Of a stretch of DNA of 42,224 bases, positions 8,669 through 18,491 are shown one piece after another. The notes beneath the pieces are model-generated. The model did not search any database and was not told the origin of the DNA. It was given only the letters and a program-made list of their open reading frames with translations. Each line of letters starts with the position of its first letter. Positions within the stretch are counted from its first letter, which is position 1. Source of the DNA: a virus; IMG/VR virus record IMGVR_UViG_3300025652_000153, positions 1-42,224 of that record; one strand, written 5' to 3'. The position numbers and the translations under genes are program-made.

Positions 8669-11600
8669 ATGGGTGTTATCTTTGTAAAAGATCCACAAAC
8701 AGGAATAGATTACTCTGTAAACATTGCAGGAAGTTCTCCAACAGAATCTGAAAAATCCAGAATAAATAAGTTTTTATCAGATAAGAGAACACAAGCTCCA
8801 GTTGTAACTCAGCAATCAGTTCAACCAGTGCAACAGGAAGCAGAGGGTGGCTTTGGTACTGCTGTTGGCATGGGGATCGATCAGCTACAGAAAGCATACG
8901 GCTCATCACTTGAGGGCATAGGTAGTATTAGTGGATTAACTGGTTTAGAAAATTACGGTCAGTCTGTAATAGAAGCTAATGAACAGCAGATAGCTGAGAA
9001 AGCCCAGAGCCTTACACAACGTGAAGATATAGATAGCGTAGGAGATGCGTTAAAATTTTACGTTGAGACATTAGGTCAGCAAGTTCCACAGCTTGGCACA
9101 ACTTTAACAGGTGCAGCGGCAGGTGCAGCAGCAGGAAGTTTTGTGCCATTTGTTGGAACTACTATAGGTGGTATCGTTGGTGGTGCACTTGCGAACATTC
9201 CTTATTTCTACGGTGATAATCGTGAGGCACAGAAAGATGCTATTGATCGTGGACTAAGAACAGAGATGAGCGAAGGTACTGCATTTTTATCAGCCCTTCC
9301 TCAAGCTGCACTGGACTCAATCGCTGATAGATTATTGATAGGTAAGGTTCTTAATCCTTCAGTCATAAGATCAGGTGGTATATTCACTCGTGCAGCAAAA
9401 GGTATTGGTGTTGGTACTATAGCTGAAGTGCCTACTGAGATTGGTCAAGAGGTTATCAATCGATATCAAGCAGGTCTTCCTATCGCTGATGAGGAAGCAT
9501 TTAAGGTATACGAAGATGTCGCTATAGCAGCAGGTCTTACAGGTGGTACTGTTCGAGGTGCTACGAATGTTATTGGTGGTGATATTCGTAAAGAGCAGAA
9601 AGCTAAGGAAGAAGAAGAAGCATTTAAACAGCTTCAAGAAGATGCAGAAGAAGATTCTGCTCGTACTTTAGAGAACATTAATCGTATCAAAGAGTCAGAG
9701 CAAAGAGAAGATGAGGATCTGATTATAGATCCTGTTGAGGAACAAGAAAAATTAAAAGCAAGACAAGATGAAATAGAAACAATATCTGGCGTTAAATACA
9801 CTAAAGCCTTACCTTCTCCATCTGTACCAAAGCCACAAGATACTGATAGACTAACACCACAAGAGGAAATGATTGCTCTTGGTCAGGCTGCTCGTGAGTC
9901 AACCCTACCTTTTAATCCTGTAGAAATGTCTGAGCTTCCTATTAGTGAACGTATACTTATACAAAATGCGAGAAGAGTTCAGGGAACAGATCAGACTCAA
10001 CCTGCATCTCTTGATGAGATAAGACGTATCCTTGGTGAAGAGGTAGCATCTAGAGAAGCCATAAAGCAAAAGCCTTTATCTGGTGGAACGTCTCGCTTTC
10101 AGCCAGTTGAAAACAAATCATTTACACAAGATCAGTTTGATCGTGCTGTCGAAGAAATAAAAGGACAAAAGAAATATACATTTCCTGCCATACAAAAAGC
10201 TATTAGATCAACTGGCGTATCTAAAGTACCAAGGTCAATGGTTCTTGATGTTCGTGATGAGATGGTTAACCGTGGCATACTAAGACGATCTGATAAATCA
10301 AGAAATGGATACGAGGTTGAGCCAGATGTCGAGGCGGTCTCAGATGAGATATCTTCTTATCGCAAGACAGTGTCTGATATTAACAAAAGCATACAGGCAG
10401 CAAAGAAAGAGCGCGTTGGAGTTCTTGAGGCAGCTAGACGTGCACAACAACTGGAAAGAAACCCGCGTAAAGCTCGTGAGCTAAACCTAAGAGCAGATCA
10501 AATCGAGGGAGAGATAGCTAAAGCAGAGCAGAATAAAGCAGAAGTCGAGCAAAGAATAGAGCAAGACCCATTGTCTAGGACAATGCCAACTACTGAAAAC
10601 CCAAAAACAATATTACCTTCTGATGTGGTAACGGAAGAAACTACTGAGGGACAAAGGGCTGCGCTCGCTCAGTCTGTTTTAAACTATGATCGTGATATAA
10701 AATTACAGAAACAAAACTTAGCAAAGTTAAAGAGACAAGCTAAAAAGGCAAAGCTTCCTCAAGTAGAAAATGAATTAGTCTCTGAAATAGAAGCAGACAT
10801 TGAAAAGAAAACATATCTTAGAGATGCTGCACAATCTAGGCTTGAAGCTCCATCATCTCCAGTCCAAGTTGCACCTGAAAAAGCAGAGGCAAGTGCTGCG
10901 AGATCATTGTCTAGTAGGGCTGCAAACACCACACGCAAATCTTCTTTCGATGCCAGAAGGCAGCAGGTGTTCAACGCTCTACGTCAAAGACTAACAAGGC
11001 TTGGTTTGCCTGATGTTAACTTAACTGCTGAAAAAATAGTTGCCCCTGAATTGTTGCAGGAAGATAGCCCTGCTTTAGTAGAGGGTGTGTTTAGCAGCAG
11101 TGATTCAAATAAAATGATAGCTTTGTCTATGGAGATAGTTGATCCAACAAAGTCACCTCAAGAACAATTTGATGTTTTAAAAAGTGTTATGAATCATGAG
11201 GTAATCCATGCGCTGAAGAACTTAGGATTGTTCTCAGATGCAGAATGGAACTCATTAAGAAGGTCTGTAGCGGAACGCAAGTACGTTCACATAAAAGATG
11301 GCAAGCCAGTAGAGCGTAAGTACACATACCTTGATCGTGCCAAATCTATGTACACAGGCATGGGTCTTAATGATGCATCGATAGAAGAAGAAGCAATCGC
11401 TGAGATGTTTAGAGATTACGCAGACGGCAAGATAAAAATAGCAGGCCGTCCAAGAACATTGTTCGAGCGGATTAAAGATTTCTTTGGCGCTATCTTTGGA
11501 GCTAATCAAGATGCAGGTTTCAATAGTGTCGAAGACATATTTGATAATGTAAGAAGCGGTAAGGTCGGTGGTCGTGAGCGTGTTGCTGCGAATCCAGAAG

Positions 11601-14600
11601 CAGAAGTAGAGGCTGAGTCCAGAGCGTTCTCTCTTAAACGATTTACTCCTGAGCTACCAATGGCTCCTCCCGAAGCAAGGGCGCACAAGTTACCATATGA
11701 ATTACTGATTGAGGGTAACGGTCAAGATCCTATCGTTCCAATTACTCAGAAGTTTACTCCTGCAAACGCAGATAGGAACAATAGTGCAATTGAACTAATC
11801 ATGGAGAACAACCCAGATGCTATGATGTCTGTAGGCAACTGGGCTAAGGCAATGCAAGAAGCACTAGGAGGTGACTTCATACCTGCTCCACCACTTGTAG
11901 GAATTGAATATTCTCAGAATCCACAGGTCATGGCTGACAAATTAAAGCAGCTTACACCTGAGCTAAAGAATGGTGTCGATGAAGGCTTTGCTTTTGTAGA
12001 TCAGATAAGAGACATTTATGAAAGCGGTAATGCCACCCCGCGAATGACAATGGATTTGTTTGTATGGGGTATTCTGTCGAGAGGTGCAGGCCCAGTTCAG
12101 CAAGAGGGTGCTTTTATAGATGTTATAGATAGTGCCTATCCAATACTAGAGAAGGCAACTCGTGAGCCGCTCACTGATGATGACGTTGATCGTTGGATGA
12201 CTACTGTTTCGTCAGTAATTCCCGAAGGCTCCCCAGGCAAGCAAGTGACAATGAACGTAAACGCAGCGGCTAAACTTGTTAAGGCTATGTCTGAGTTTGT
12301 TGGTGACTCTAATAGAACTGTCATTGATTTAATACACGAAGGTATGTCTGATCCTAATACATCAGCAGCAAGCATAAGAGATTTATTCTTGTCTACGACT
12401 GAGGGCGCGGGCATCGATAACAAAGTGCTATCGTTTATACTTCTTGTTGGCGGTAAGGATGACGTTCTTGTTATGGATAGAATACAAGGTCGTCACCTGT
12501 GGGATGACGGACGATATGGCGGTGCTAATATATACGATGGTATTGGCCCCAACAAAGAAGGTCTTAATGGTATATTCCGTGGGCCAAGAGGCATACTGAC
12601 TACTCGTATCCTAGAAGATGGTATGCGTAAGAACGTACAGAAAGCGTATGAACTAGCAGGAAGACCAGAGGATGCTAGTTTAGGACGTTGGCATTGGGAG
12701 ACATGGGTTATCGAAGGTGAGCAGGTTGTTAATCACGGCACACTACAAGCCATAATCAATGGCTCACCCATAGGAACATCTGTAACTGAAGGTAAGACAG
12801 ACACATTCTCATCTGGTATGACGTATATCAGAGGACAGAATGCACCTGTGGTAGAGTATCCTTTATCTGATGGTGGCGTTGTTTATATGTCACCCACTAG
12901 GATGAAAGAGTTTGAAGCCTTTATAAAAAACCCAAAGAATGGGGTGATACCAAAGGGGTTTAAGGTCACGGCTCGTGCTGACATACCTTGGTATGAACGC
13001 AAAGAAGTTGATCGTGAGAAATTAGACAATACAGCGAGGGAGTATGAAAATGCAAAATCCAATGGAGCAATTCTTAGGAGCGATGAGAGGACTGGAGAAG
13101 GTCAGGACGCCTCTAGACGGGGAAACTCCCCCATCGACAGACGCTACACAACAGAGCCAGAAGGAATCACAGAATACATCGTTACAGAAGATGAAACCAA
13201 AACAGCAGATGTAGACCTAGAAAGTTCAACTGAACTTTTCGATGAGCTTCTTTCTAACGAAGAAACTACCAATGAAACAAAGTTTTCTGTTGCACCTACC
13301 AATCCTAATGCACTTGTAAACAGGATTGTAGACGGGAAGCCGACTCCAGTATTCGGATCTATCTTTGAAAAAGGTAAGCTTAGACCAGTGATCTTGCCCG
13401 CAGGAAATCATTTAAGAACAGAAAGAAGAGATGGAACTCTGTTGGAAAGGGGCAGCGGTCTCTATCATATAGAGCAGCGTAGACATGACAAAGAATTAGA
13501 AAGGTTCTCTTATACCTCAGATGTGAGAAGGGTTATAGGAGACATAATGGACATATGGCGTAGGCAAGGATTTGAAGACGATAGAAAGGTTGTCTCTACG
13601 CCAACCAGAGATGGGTATAATCTTGAGTGGATTAATGAAGTAACGGATGGCAAGCCTCCTATTACACTAGTACTAAAAGAAAGAAAGCTAGGCTCAGAAT
13701 ATGTCTTTGATGTTCAGACATTGTTCATGCCTACTCTTCCCAAGAAAGACCGTGCTGTTATAGATGGCAGAACAAAGTATAGCATCGCAGCAGCAACAGA
13801 CTCAGCACAATTCTTTAATGATGCAGCATTAAGACAAGCTGCAAATCAAAACGATAGGTCTCGTGAGATACTTTCTACAATGCCAATACAAAACTTTTTG
13901 TCAGCAGCTTTATCTGGCAGAAGCATAGAAAAAGAAACGACAACCGAAAGACTTCTTAAGTCAGGAGAAAAATTTGAAAGCATTCCTGTGCTATACGTTA
14001 GCAATAATGGAGATGGAACTGGAACTGTAACTGGTCATGAAGGTCGTCATCGTGCCAGAGCTATAGCAAAACTTGGCTACAAAGAAATGCCAGTTAAGAT
14101 AATAAGTCAAGGTGGTGATGGTCGTGCGATACGTTGGGGTCAGCAAGACGATGTAAACAACTTTGATTATGTGCCGCCAAATGAGCGTCCTAATATTTTA
14201 ATTGGCGAAGACGGTGACACTGTTCCAATGCCAGACGTTAAGTACGATTTTAATACAGAAGCTTACAGCATAGCCCCAACTAAATTTAGTCTTAACACTA
14301 CAGCAGGTCAGATCTTTCAGAAAGAAGTGGATTTAAATTACGCTCGTGCGTCTAACTTTTTATCTAAAGGCTTGGGTATAGTTGTTGGTAAAGACAAAGC
14401 ACAAAATGCAGCAGATAAAATACTAACTAACTTCCAAGATCGTATGCTGCCAGTTGGTAGAATGATTCAAGACCTAAAAGCAAAGGGTCTAACCATAGTT
14501 GATGCTATGGATACATATTTAAAAGAGGAATTGTTTCACGGTATTGTTGGGAGTGAAATAACAAAAAGAGAAAACACAATATATAAATCTGCCGTTGATG

Positions 14601-17155
14601 CAGTTAAGCTTATTAACATATCGAAGAGCCAAATTAATAACTTAAAATCTGTATCTGACAGGGCTGCTAACGGTAGGGGTTTTGTTAGTCAGGCAATAGA
14701 AACATCTGGCAGTGATAGCTTAACTCTTGTTGATACATATCTTTATGCCAAACACGCTAAAGAACGTAACGCATATGTCCGTTCTATAAATCCAAACAAT
14801 GACAGTGGCTCAGGCATGACTGACGCTGAGGCTAATGCAATACTTACATGGTTCTCAAATCTTGATAACAATAATAGTGTAGCACTTGGCTCTCTTGATA
14901 GAGCGGTTCGGGAGATCGTAAAGAATACAAACGAAACTCGCGTGAACGCAGGTCTTATACCTTCTGACTTTGATGAGGTTCAACTTGAAGATGGTTCGGT
15001 TGTTCGTAGATCAAGCTATGATTTCTATGTTCCCCTTAGAGGTAAGATCGATCCTGATAATGACAATCCTGATCCTAGCAGACCAAGAAGATCAGCGCCT
15101 TACGGTGTTAAAGGAAGAGAAGATCCAAGGGTAACAGGTAGATATGACTATGCAACAAACATACTTGCCACCACTATAAATCAAAACCAAAACTCAGTAT
15201 CTCGTGGTGAGAGAAACATAGTTGGTCAATCTTTCTTAAAGTTATTGAGAGCAGATCCAGAAAAGACTAGAGAGTTTGGCACTATACTTGAGACACTTCC
15301 AAAGTCAGAACAGCTTAGAAGTGGGAGGGTCGTAAAAGCTACAGACCCAATGGCCTTCCTTGATCCGTTTATCTATACAGTAAAAGAGAACGGTCAGGAT
15401 GTTTATGTAAGGCTTGAAGACGAGCGTATTGCTAAAGCATTAAAAGGTGAAACTGGTTACGGATCAGGCCCACTTGATTATGTTCTTAGAGGTATGGGTA
15501 AAGTAAATAGATACCTCTCAAACATAAACACATCTTACAACCCTGAGTTTTTTATAACTAACCTTCTTAGAGACTTGCAAACAGCAGGTGTAAACGTAGC
15601 TCAGTTTAACGAGAAAGGTCTAACAACTCAGGTCATTAAGGATTTGAAGAGCGCATTGCTTGGTATAAAAAGATCCATTAGAAACAATGACGATTCATCT
15701 GAGTGGTCAAAGATATACAAAGATTTTGTTGAGGCAGGTGGTCAGAATGCCACCAACCAGATGAACACAATCTCTGATCAGATGGAAGACATCCAAGGAA
15801 TACTTGGAGATATATCTGATCAAGGAGTCAGGGGTAAATGGAACTCTGTAAAGAATAGTTTTATTGGTAAGAAAACTGGATCTCTTCTAAGTATGGTAGA
15901 GAACTATAACACTATAGTTGAGAATGGTATCCGTGTATCTACATATAAAAGCTTACTTGATCGTGGTTTTTCCAGAGAACGTGCAGCTCAAGCCGCTCGA
16001 AATGTAACTGTTAACTTTGCCAAAGGTGGTGAGTACAAGCAGTTCATGAATGCGTTCTATCTATTCTACAACGCATCACTGCAAGGTTCATTTGCACTTT
16101 TAAATGCTGCGCTCAGATCGAAGAAAGTTCAAAAGTTATGGGGTGGCGTGATCGCAGCGGGGTTCTTACAGGATCAACTTAACGCTGTTCTTTCTGAAGA
16201 AGACGAAGATGGCAAGCGAATATACGACAAGATCCCTGACTATATTCTTGAGCACAATCTAATACTGCCTGATCCATTTGGATTTACTGAGAGATCATAC
16301 ATAGCAATACCAATGCCGTATGGTTTAAACATGGCGCACAACATTGGACGTGCTACTGGTCAAGTGGCGAGAGGCGGAACAACTATAGGTAAAGGCACAT
16401 CATCTATCGTGGGAACTATTGTAGACACAATAAACCCAATAGGTGGGACTGAAAGCTTTGCTAATCTAGCTGCCCCAACAGTTGCTGATCCTTTCATTGA
16501 TGTTCTTGAGAACGAAGACTTTGCAAAAAAACCAATATATAAGGAAGGCTTCCCAGGGGATCGCGGCCCTGACAGCCAAAGATATTGGTCTACAACAAAT
16601 CCATCTGCGGTGTGGGTATCAAACACACTAAATAATATCTCTGGTGGTACAAGTGAGATCAAAGGTTTTATCGATGTATCTCCTGATGTTTTAAATTTTT
16701 GGTTAGAGTATGCGACAGGTGGCGTTGGGCGGTTCGTACAACGTACAGCAGAGCTTCCTGTAAGAGTTGCAACTGAAGGGTTTGATGAAGAGATATACCG
16801 TGAGGTTCCATTTATCCGTAAGGTAATAGGAAGTGTGTCTGATCGTGAAGACTATGGATCTTTCATTGAGAAAAGAGACAGAATACTTTCTATCGGTGAT
16901 GAGCTAAGGGCTGCTGCAAAATCTGGAGATAGAGATAGGATTCTAAGAACAAGACAAGAGTACCCAGAAGAGGTTAAGTTCCTGCCAAGGATCAAGGCAA
17001 TCGATAGTGCTCTTACAAAAATCAGCAGACAGATGAACGCTATCAAAGACAACAAGCGTATACCTGATACTCAAAAGGAACTGTTGCTTGAGAAATTAGA
17101 TGAGAAAAAACAAAGTCTAATAGCAAGAGCGAATAAGATACTCGCAGACTTTTAG
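8669..17155 (+). CDS. Giant polyvalent virion protein: metallopeptidase, BECR-like and ParB-like segments, LPD38-like C-terminus
   Basis: 2828 residues, ribosome-binding site GGAGG. Segments in order: an N-terminal Gly/Ala hydrophobic region (about 131-185); a charged coiled-coil region (300-760); a zincin-like motif HEVIH at 843-847 with EEEAIAE at 906-912; a conserved-looking region with RWHWETWV (about 1185-1480); a possible BECR-fold nuclease segment with GLYHIEQRRHDKE (about 1545-1700); a ParB/Srx-like segment with GHEGRHRARA (1789-1798); HAKERNAYVRSINPN near 2024; and NPEFFITNLLRDLQTAG near 2291 followed by an LPD38-like domain to about 2570. Such multi-domain proteins (polyvalent proteins) are packaged and injected with DNA, where they protect it or modify the host. 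The last gene of the structural operon, it fills a fifth of the window. The metallopeptidase motif is seen directly; the nuclease and LPD38 assignments are by recall and less sure. Confidence 0.8.
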   Translation: MGVIFVKDPQTGIDYSVNIAGSSPTESEKSRINKFLSDKRTQAPVVTQQSVQPVQQEAEGGFGTAVGMGIDQLQKAYGSSLEGIGSISGLTGLENYGQSVIEANEQQIAEKAQSLTQREDIDSVGDALKFYVETLGQQVPQLGTTLTGAAAGAAAGSFVPFVGTTIGGIVGGALANIPYFYGDNREAQKDAIDRGLRTEMSEGTAFLSALPQAALDSIADRLLIGKVLNPSVIRSGGIFTRAAKGIGVGTIAEVPTEIGQEVINRYQAGLPIADEEAFKVYEDVAIAAGLTGGTVRGATNVIGGDIRKEQKAKEEEEAFKQLQEDAEEDSARTLENINRIKESEQREDEDLIIDPVEEQEKLKARQDEIETISGVKYTKALPSPSVPKPQDTDRLTPQEEMIALGQAARESTLPFNPVEMSELPISERILIQNARRVQGTDQTQPASLDEIRRILGEEVASREAIKQKPLSGGTSRFQPVENKSFTQDQFDRAVEEIKGQKKYTFPAIQKAIRSTGVSKVPRSMVLDVRDEMVNRGILRRSDKSRNGYEVEPDVEAVSDEISSYRKTVSDINKSIQAAKKERVGVLEAARRAQQLERNPRKARELNLRADQIEGEIAKAEQNKAEVEQRIEQDPLSRTMPTTENPKTILPSDVVTEETTEGQRAALAQSVLNYDRDIKLQKQNLAKLKRQAKKAKLPQVENELVSEIEADIEKKTYLRDAAQSRLEAPSSPVQVAPEKAEASAARSLSSRAANTTRKSSFDARRQQVFNALRQRLTRLGLPDVNLTAEKIVAPELLQEDSPALVEGVFSSSDSNKMIALSMEIVDPTKSPQEQFDVLKSVMNHEVIHALKNLGLFSDAEWNSLRRSVAERKYVHIKDGKPVERKYTYLDRAKSMYTGMGLNDASIEEEAIAEMFRDYADGKIKIAGRPRTLFERIKDFFGAIFGANQDAGFNSVEDIFDNVRSGKVGGRERVAANPEAEVEAESRAFSLKRFTPELPMAPPEARAHKLPYELLIEGNGQDPIVPITQKFTPANADRNNSAIELIMENNPDAMMSVGNWAKAMQEALGGDFIPAPPLVGIEYSQNPQVMADKLKQLTPELKNGVDEGFAFVDQIRDIYESGNATPRMTMDLFVWGILSRGAGPVQQEGAFIDVIDSAYPILEKATREPLTDDDVDRWMTTVSSVIPEGSPGKQVTMNVNAAAKLVKAMSEFVGDSNRTVIDLIHEGMSDPNTSAASIRDLFLSTTEGAGIDNKVLSFILLVGGKDDVLVMDRIQGRHLWDDGRYGGANIYDGIGPNKEGLNGIFRGPRGILTTRILEDGMRKNVQKAYELAGRPEDASLGRWHWETWVIEGEQVVNHGTLQAIINGSPIGTSVTEGKTDTFSSGMTYIRGQNAPVVEYPLSDGGVVYMSPTRMKEFEAFIKNPKNGVIPKGFKVTARADIPWYERKEVDREKLDNTAREYENAKSNGAILRSDERTGEGQDASRRGNSPIDRRYTTEPEGITEYIVTEDETKTADVDLESSTELFDELLSNEETTNETKFSVAPTNPNALVNRIVDGKPTPVFGSIFEKGKLRPVILPAGNHLRTERRDGTLLERGSGLYHIEQRRHDKELERFSYTSDVRRVIGDIMDIWRRQGFEDDRKVVSTPTRDGYNLEWINEVTDGKPPITLVLKERKLGSEYVFDVQTLFMPTLPKKDRAVIDGRTKYSIAAATDSAQFFNDAALRQAANQNDRSREILSTMPIQNFLSAALSGRSIEKETTTERLLKSGEKFESIPVLYVSNNGDGTGTVTGHEGRHRARAIAKLGYKEMPVKIISQGGDGRAIRWGQQDDVNNFDYVPPNERPNILIGEDGDTVPMPDVKYDFNTEAYSIAPTKFSLNTTAGQIFQKEVDLNYARASNFLSKGLGIVVGKDKAQNAADKILTNFQDRMLPVGRMIQDLKAKGLTIVDAMDTYLKEELFHGIVGSEITKRENTIYKSAVDAVKLINISKSQINNLKSVSDRAANGRGFVSQAIETSGSDSLTLVDTYLYAKHAKERNAYVRSINPNNDSGSGMTDAEANAILTWFSNLDNNNSVALGSLDRAVREIVKNTNETRVNAGLIPSDFDEVQLEDGSVVRRSSYDFYVPLRGKIDPDNDNPDPSRPRRSAPYGVKGREDPRVTGRYDYATNILATTINQNQNSVSRGERNIVGQSFLKLLRADPEKTREFGTILETLPKSEQLRSGRVVKATDPMAFLDPFIYTVKENGQDVYVRLEDERIAKALKGETGYGSGPLDYVLRGMGKVNRYLSNINTSYNPEFFITNLLRDLQTAGVNVAQFNEKGLTTQVIKDLKSALLGIKRSIRNNDDSSEWSKIYKDFVEAGGQNATNQMNTISDQMEDIQGILGDISDQGVRGKWNSVKNSFIGKKTGSLLSMVENYNTIVENGIRVSTYKSLLDRGFSRERAAQAARNVTVNFAKGGEYKQFMNAFYLFYNASLQGSFALLNAALRSKKVQKLWGGVIAAGFLQDQLNAVLSEEDEDGKRIYDKIPDYILEHNLILPDPFGFTERSYIAIPMPYGLNMAHNIGRATGQVARGGTTIGKGTSSIVGTIVDTINPIGGTESFANLAAPTVADPFIDVLENEDFAKKPIYKEGFPGDRGPDSQRYWSTTNPSAVWVSNTLNNISGGTSEIKGFIDVSPDVLNFWLEYATGGVGRFVQRTAELPVRVATEGFDEEIYREVPFIRKVIGSVSDREDYGSFIEKRDRILSIGDELRAAAKSGDRDRILRTRQEYPEEVKFLPRIKAIDSALTKISRQMNAIKDNKRIPDTQKELLLEKLDEKKQSLIARANKILADF

Positions 17156-17167
17156 TTCAATTGAACA
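17154..17167 (+). promoter_or_regulatory. Dispersed dyad AGTTC-N4-GAACA, copy 2, between convergent genes
   Basis: AGTTCAATTGAACATTTT. The element overlaps the stop codons of both convergent genes (plus TAG 17153-17155, minus TGA 17157-17159), leaving a one-base gap between the coding regions. As RNA in either direction it could form a short stem-loop. No conventional terminator was seen at this convergent junction. Confidence 0.6.
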
Positions 17168-17579
17168 TTTTAAATCTGTCTATTGGTATCAGTCCGATTG
17201 CTTCTATATCTGATGGATCGTTCCGCCTGTTCCAACCTTCACTGCTATACTCAATCTCGCATTGCATATCTAGGTTGCAGTACCCAGTGACATCAGTCCA
17301 CTGAACGACAAACAAACACGGCACATTACAAACATTCTTTAGGTTCTGTGCCATAAGTAATTTAGTTAAAGATATAAAACATGTAGGGTATTTGTTATGC
17401 TCCACACCACGGTGACGCATCTCTACAAACGCCTGTATCTTTTTCCCTCGCAGCGCAACGTAATCAAACTGTGCGTACTTCATCTGTCGCTGCATCTGGC
17501 ATTGCCACTTCCTTTCTAGCAATGAGGCAAGCTGTCTTTCGTTGACCTCATCACCAGAGTTTTCATACGTTGGCTTCAT
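17157..17579 (-). CDS. PD-(D/E)XK-like nuclease-fold protein (tentative)
   Basis: 140 residues. An N-terminal helix (NERQLASLLERKW) is followed by FDYVALRGKKIQAFVEMRHRG. This Asp, beta-strand, then E-x-R arrangement resembles the D...ExK core of restriction-endonuclease-like folds, although Arg replaces the usual Lys. The next helix has FISLTKLLMAQNL, then a strand LFVVQW. The gene is last in the leftward nuclease/recombination cassette, overlaps the AlpA-like gene upstream by 17 bases, and ends inside the dyad element at the junction with the giant gene. The fold assignment is by pattern only; a non-catalytic relative is possible. Confidence 0.5.
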   Translation of the reverse strand: MKPTYENSGDEVNERQLASLLERKWQCQMQRQMKYAQFDYVALRGKKIQAFVEMRHRGVEHNKYPTCFISLTKLLMAQNLKNVCNVPCLFVVQWTDVTGYCNLDMQCEIEYSSEGWNRRNDPSDIEAIGLIPIDRFKMFN

Positions 17580-17751
17580 CTTTACTTTCTATCCACTTAA
17601 TTACTGATGAATACTTCCATCGCTTGACCCTCTCACTAAACACTATTGGGTCTGGGAAGTTATCTTCTTTCTTAATTATCTTTCTTGCAGACTTGGGGTG
17701 CATCGACATCATTCGAGCAACCTCATTCAAATCAATTAGTTTTTCTTCCAT
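17563..17751 (-). CDS. AlpA/excisionase-like helix-turn-helix protein
   Basis: 62 residues. LIDLNEVARMMSMHPKSARKII forms the MerR/AlpA-type helix-turn-helix (residues about 5-26), followed by the wing FPDPIVFSERVKRWKYSSVIKW, which is diagnostic of AlpA-like regulators and excisionases. It overlaps the upstream gene by 16 bases and the downstream nuclease-like gene by 17, so it is co-transcribed. It may control phage transcription or bend DNA; no integrase is present in the window, so a true excisionase role has no support. The family call is firm, the target unknown. Confidence 0.75.
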   Translation of the reverse strand: MEEKLIDLNEVARMMSMHPKSARKIIKKEDNFPDPIVFSERVKRWKYSSVIKWIESKDEANV

Positions 17752-18182
17752 GTCTTAAAGTCCTCTCTAAGTTGTTCAAATTTCTTACGAGCTTCTGGGT
17801 CACTTCTAAACTCTGATCTAGACTTTATATTGCAGTACTTCCTTATGCTGTTCGTAACTGCCTCTTCAACCTTTACTGGATCATGTTCATCTATGTGACC
17901 TGCATCATTCATATACTTTCCAAAATCTATATTACGGCACAGTAAACCTGCTGATGCTATCAGTCTTTCAATATACTGATTCTCTTCTCTTGTCTCTGGT
18001 TCGTCCTGATCATTCAGTCTAACCATTGCCACAACATATCTTGTTCCTACCCAGTCAGTGTGTAGTTCTTGTGGGCAATCATTAGGGTGTACGTTAAGAC
18101 GTAGTATGATACCGTTCCTGTCCTGCGACATTGATACCTTTACCGCCTCAAAGTTCATGGCTGCATCTCTAATGTTATCCAT
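17736..18182 (-). CDS. Conserved-looking phage protein of the recombination cassette, function unknown
   Basis: 148 residues from the ATG at 18182, chosen because GGAGG lies 6 bases upstream. A longer reading to 18230 would add an arginine run that is really the end of the zinc microgene in another frame. The sequence has a beta-rich N-terminal half (GIILRLNVHPNDCPQELHTD, VGTRYVVAMVRLND) and a helical C-terminal half ending in REDFKTWKKN. It may bind nucleic acid by analogy with its neighbours, but no motif proves it. Overlaps the genes on both sides. Confidence 0.6.
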   Translation of the reverse strand: MDNIRDAAMNFEAVKVSMSQDRNGIILRLNVHPNDCPQELHTDWVGTRYVVAMVRLNDQDEPETREENQYIERLIASAGLLCRNIDFGKYMNDAGHIDEHDPVKVEEAVTNSIRKYCNIKSRSEFRSDPEARKKFEQLREDFKTWKKN

Positions 18183-18288
18183 CCTTGTCCTCCTTCTTCT
18201 TACCACTACAGTGCTTGCAGTATTCTCCACTTACAGCCCCACACTTACGGCAGGGTTCGTTTAGCTTTCTAAGGTTTGGCGATGTCAT
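18175..18288 (-). CDS. 37-residue zinc-ribbon microprotein
   Basis: A short gene with a TAGGAG ribosome-binding site 6 bases before ATG 18288. The product has CRKC (residues 13-16) and CKHC (24-27), spaced like a compact zinc ribbon, and a lysine-rich tail. Its start overlaps the upstream stop (ATGA) and its stop lies inside the start region of the downstream gene, giving a continuous overlapping chain. It could be a small nucleic-acid or protein-binding adaptor. The overlaps and paired CxxC motifs make chance unlikely. Confidence 0.65.
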   Translation of the reverse strand: MTSPNLRKLNEPCRKCGAVSGEYCKHCSGKKKEDKDG

Positions 18289-18491
18289 CTCTCACTCCTA
18301 TGGAAAACTTTCTTCCCAGTATATCTTTTGTCAGGGGGTACATCATCACTGTTGAAATGAAACTGAGCAGCATGAAGCCTATCTACATGGCTCTTTGTTT
18401 TATCTTTCTTGTGACCGCAAGACTGACCAGACTGTGCTCCACATGCAGGACATTCTACTTGCTGAACCATTGCTTTAGTTACTGTCACCAT
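18285..18491 (-). CDS. Phage DNA-binding zinc-finger-type small protein
   Basis: 68 residues. CPACGAQSGQSCGHKKD followed by SHVDRLHAAQFH is the pattern CPxCGAxxGxxC...HxxR seen in small phage zinc-binding proteins annotated as DNA-binding phage zinc fingers (recalled). The start at 18491 lies inside the end of the HNH gene (17-base overlap), with GGGAAAG upstream. The stop overlaps the next microgene by ATGA. A second in-frame ATG at residue 8 is an alternative start. Metal binding is well supported; function is inferred. Confidence 0.7.
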   Translation of the reverse strand: MVTVTKAMVQQVECPACGAQSGQSCGHKKDKTKSHVDRLHAAQFHFNSDDVPPDKRYTGKKVFHRSER

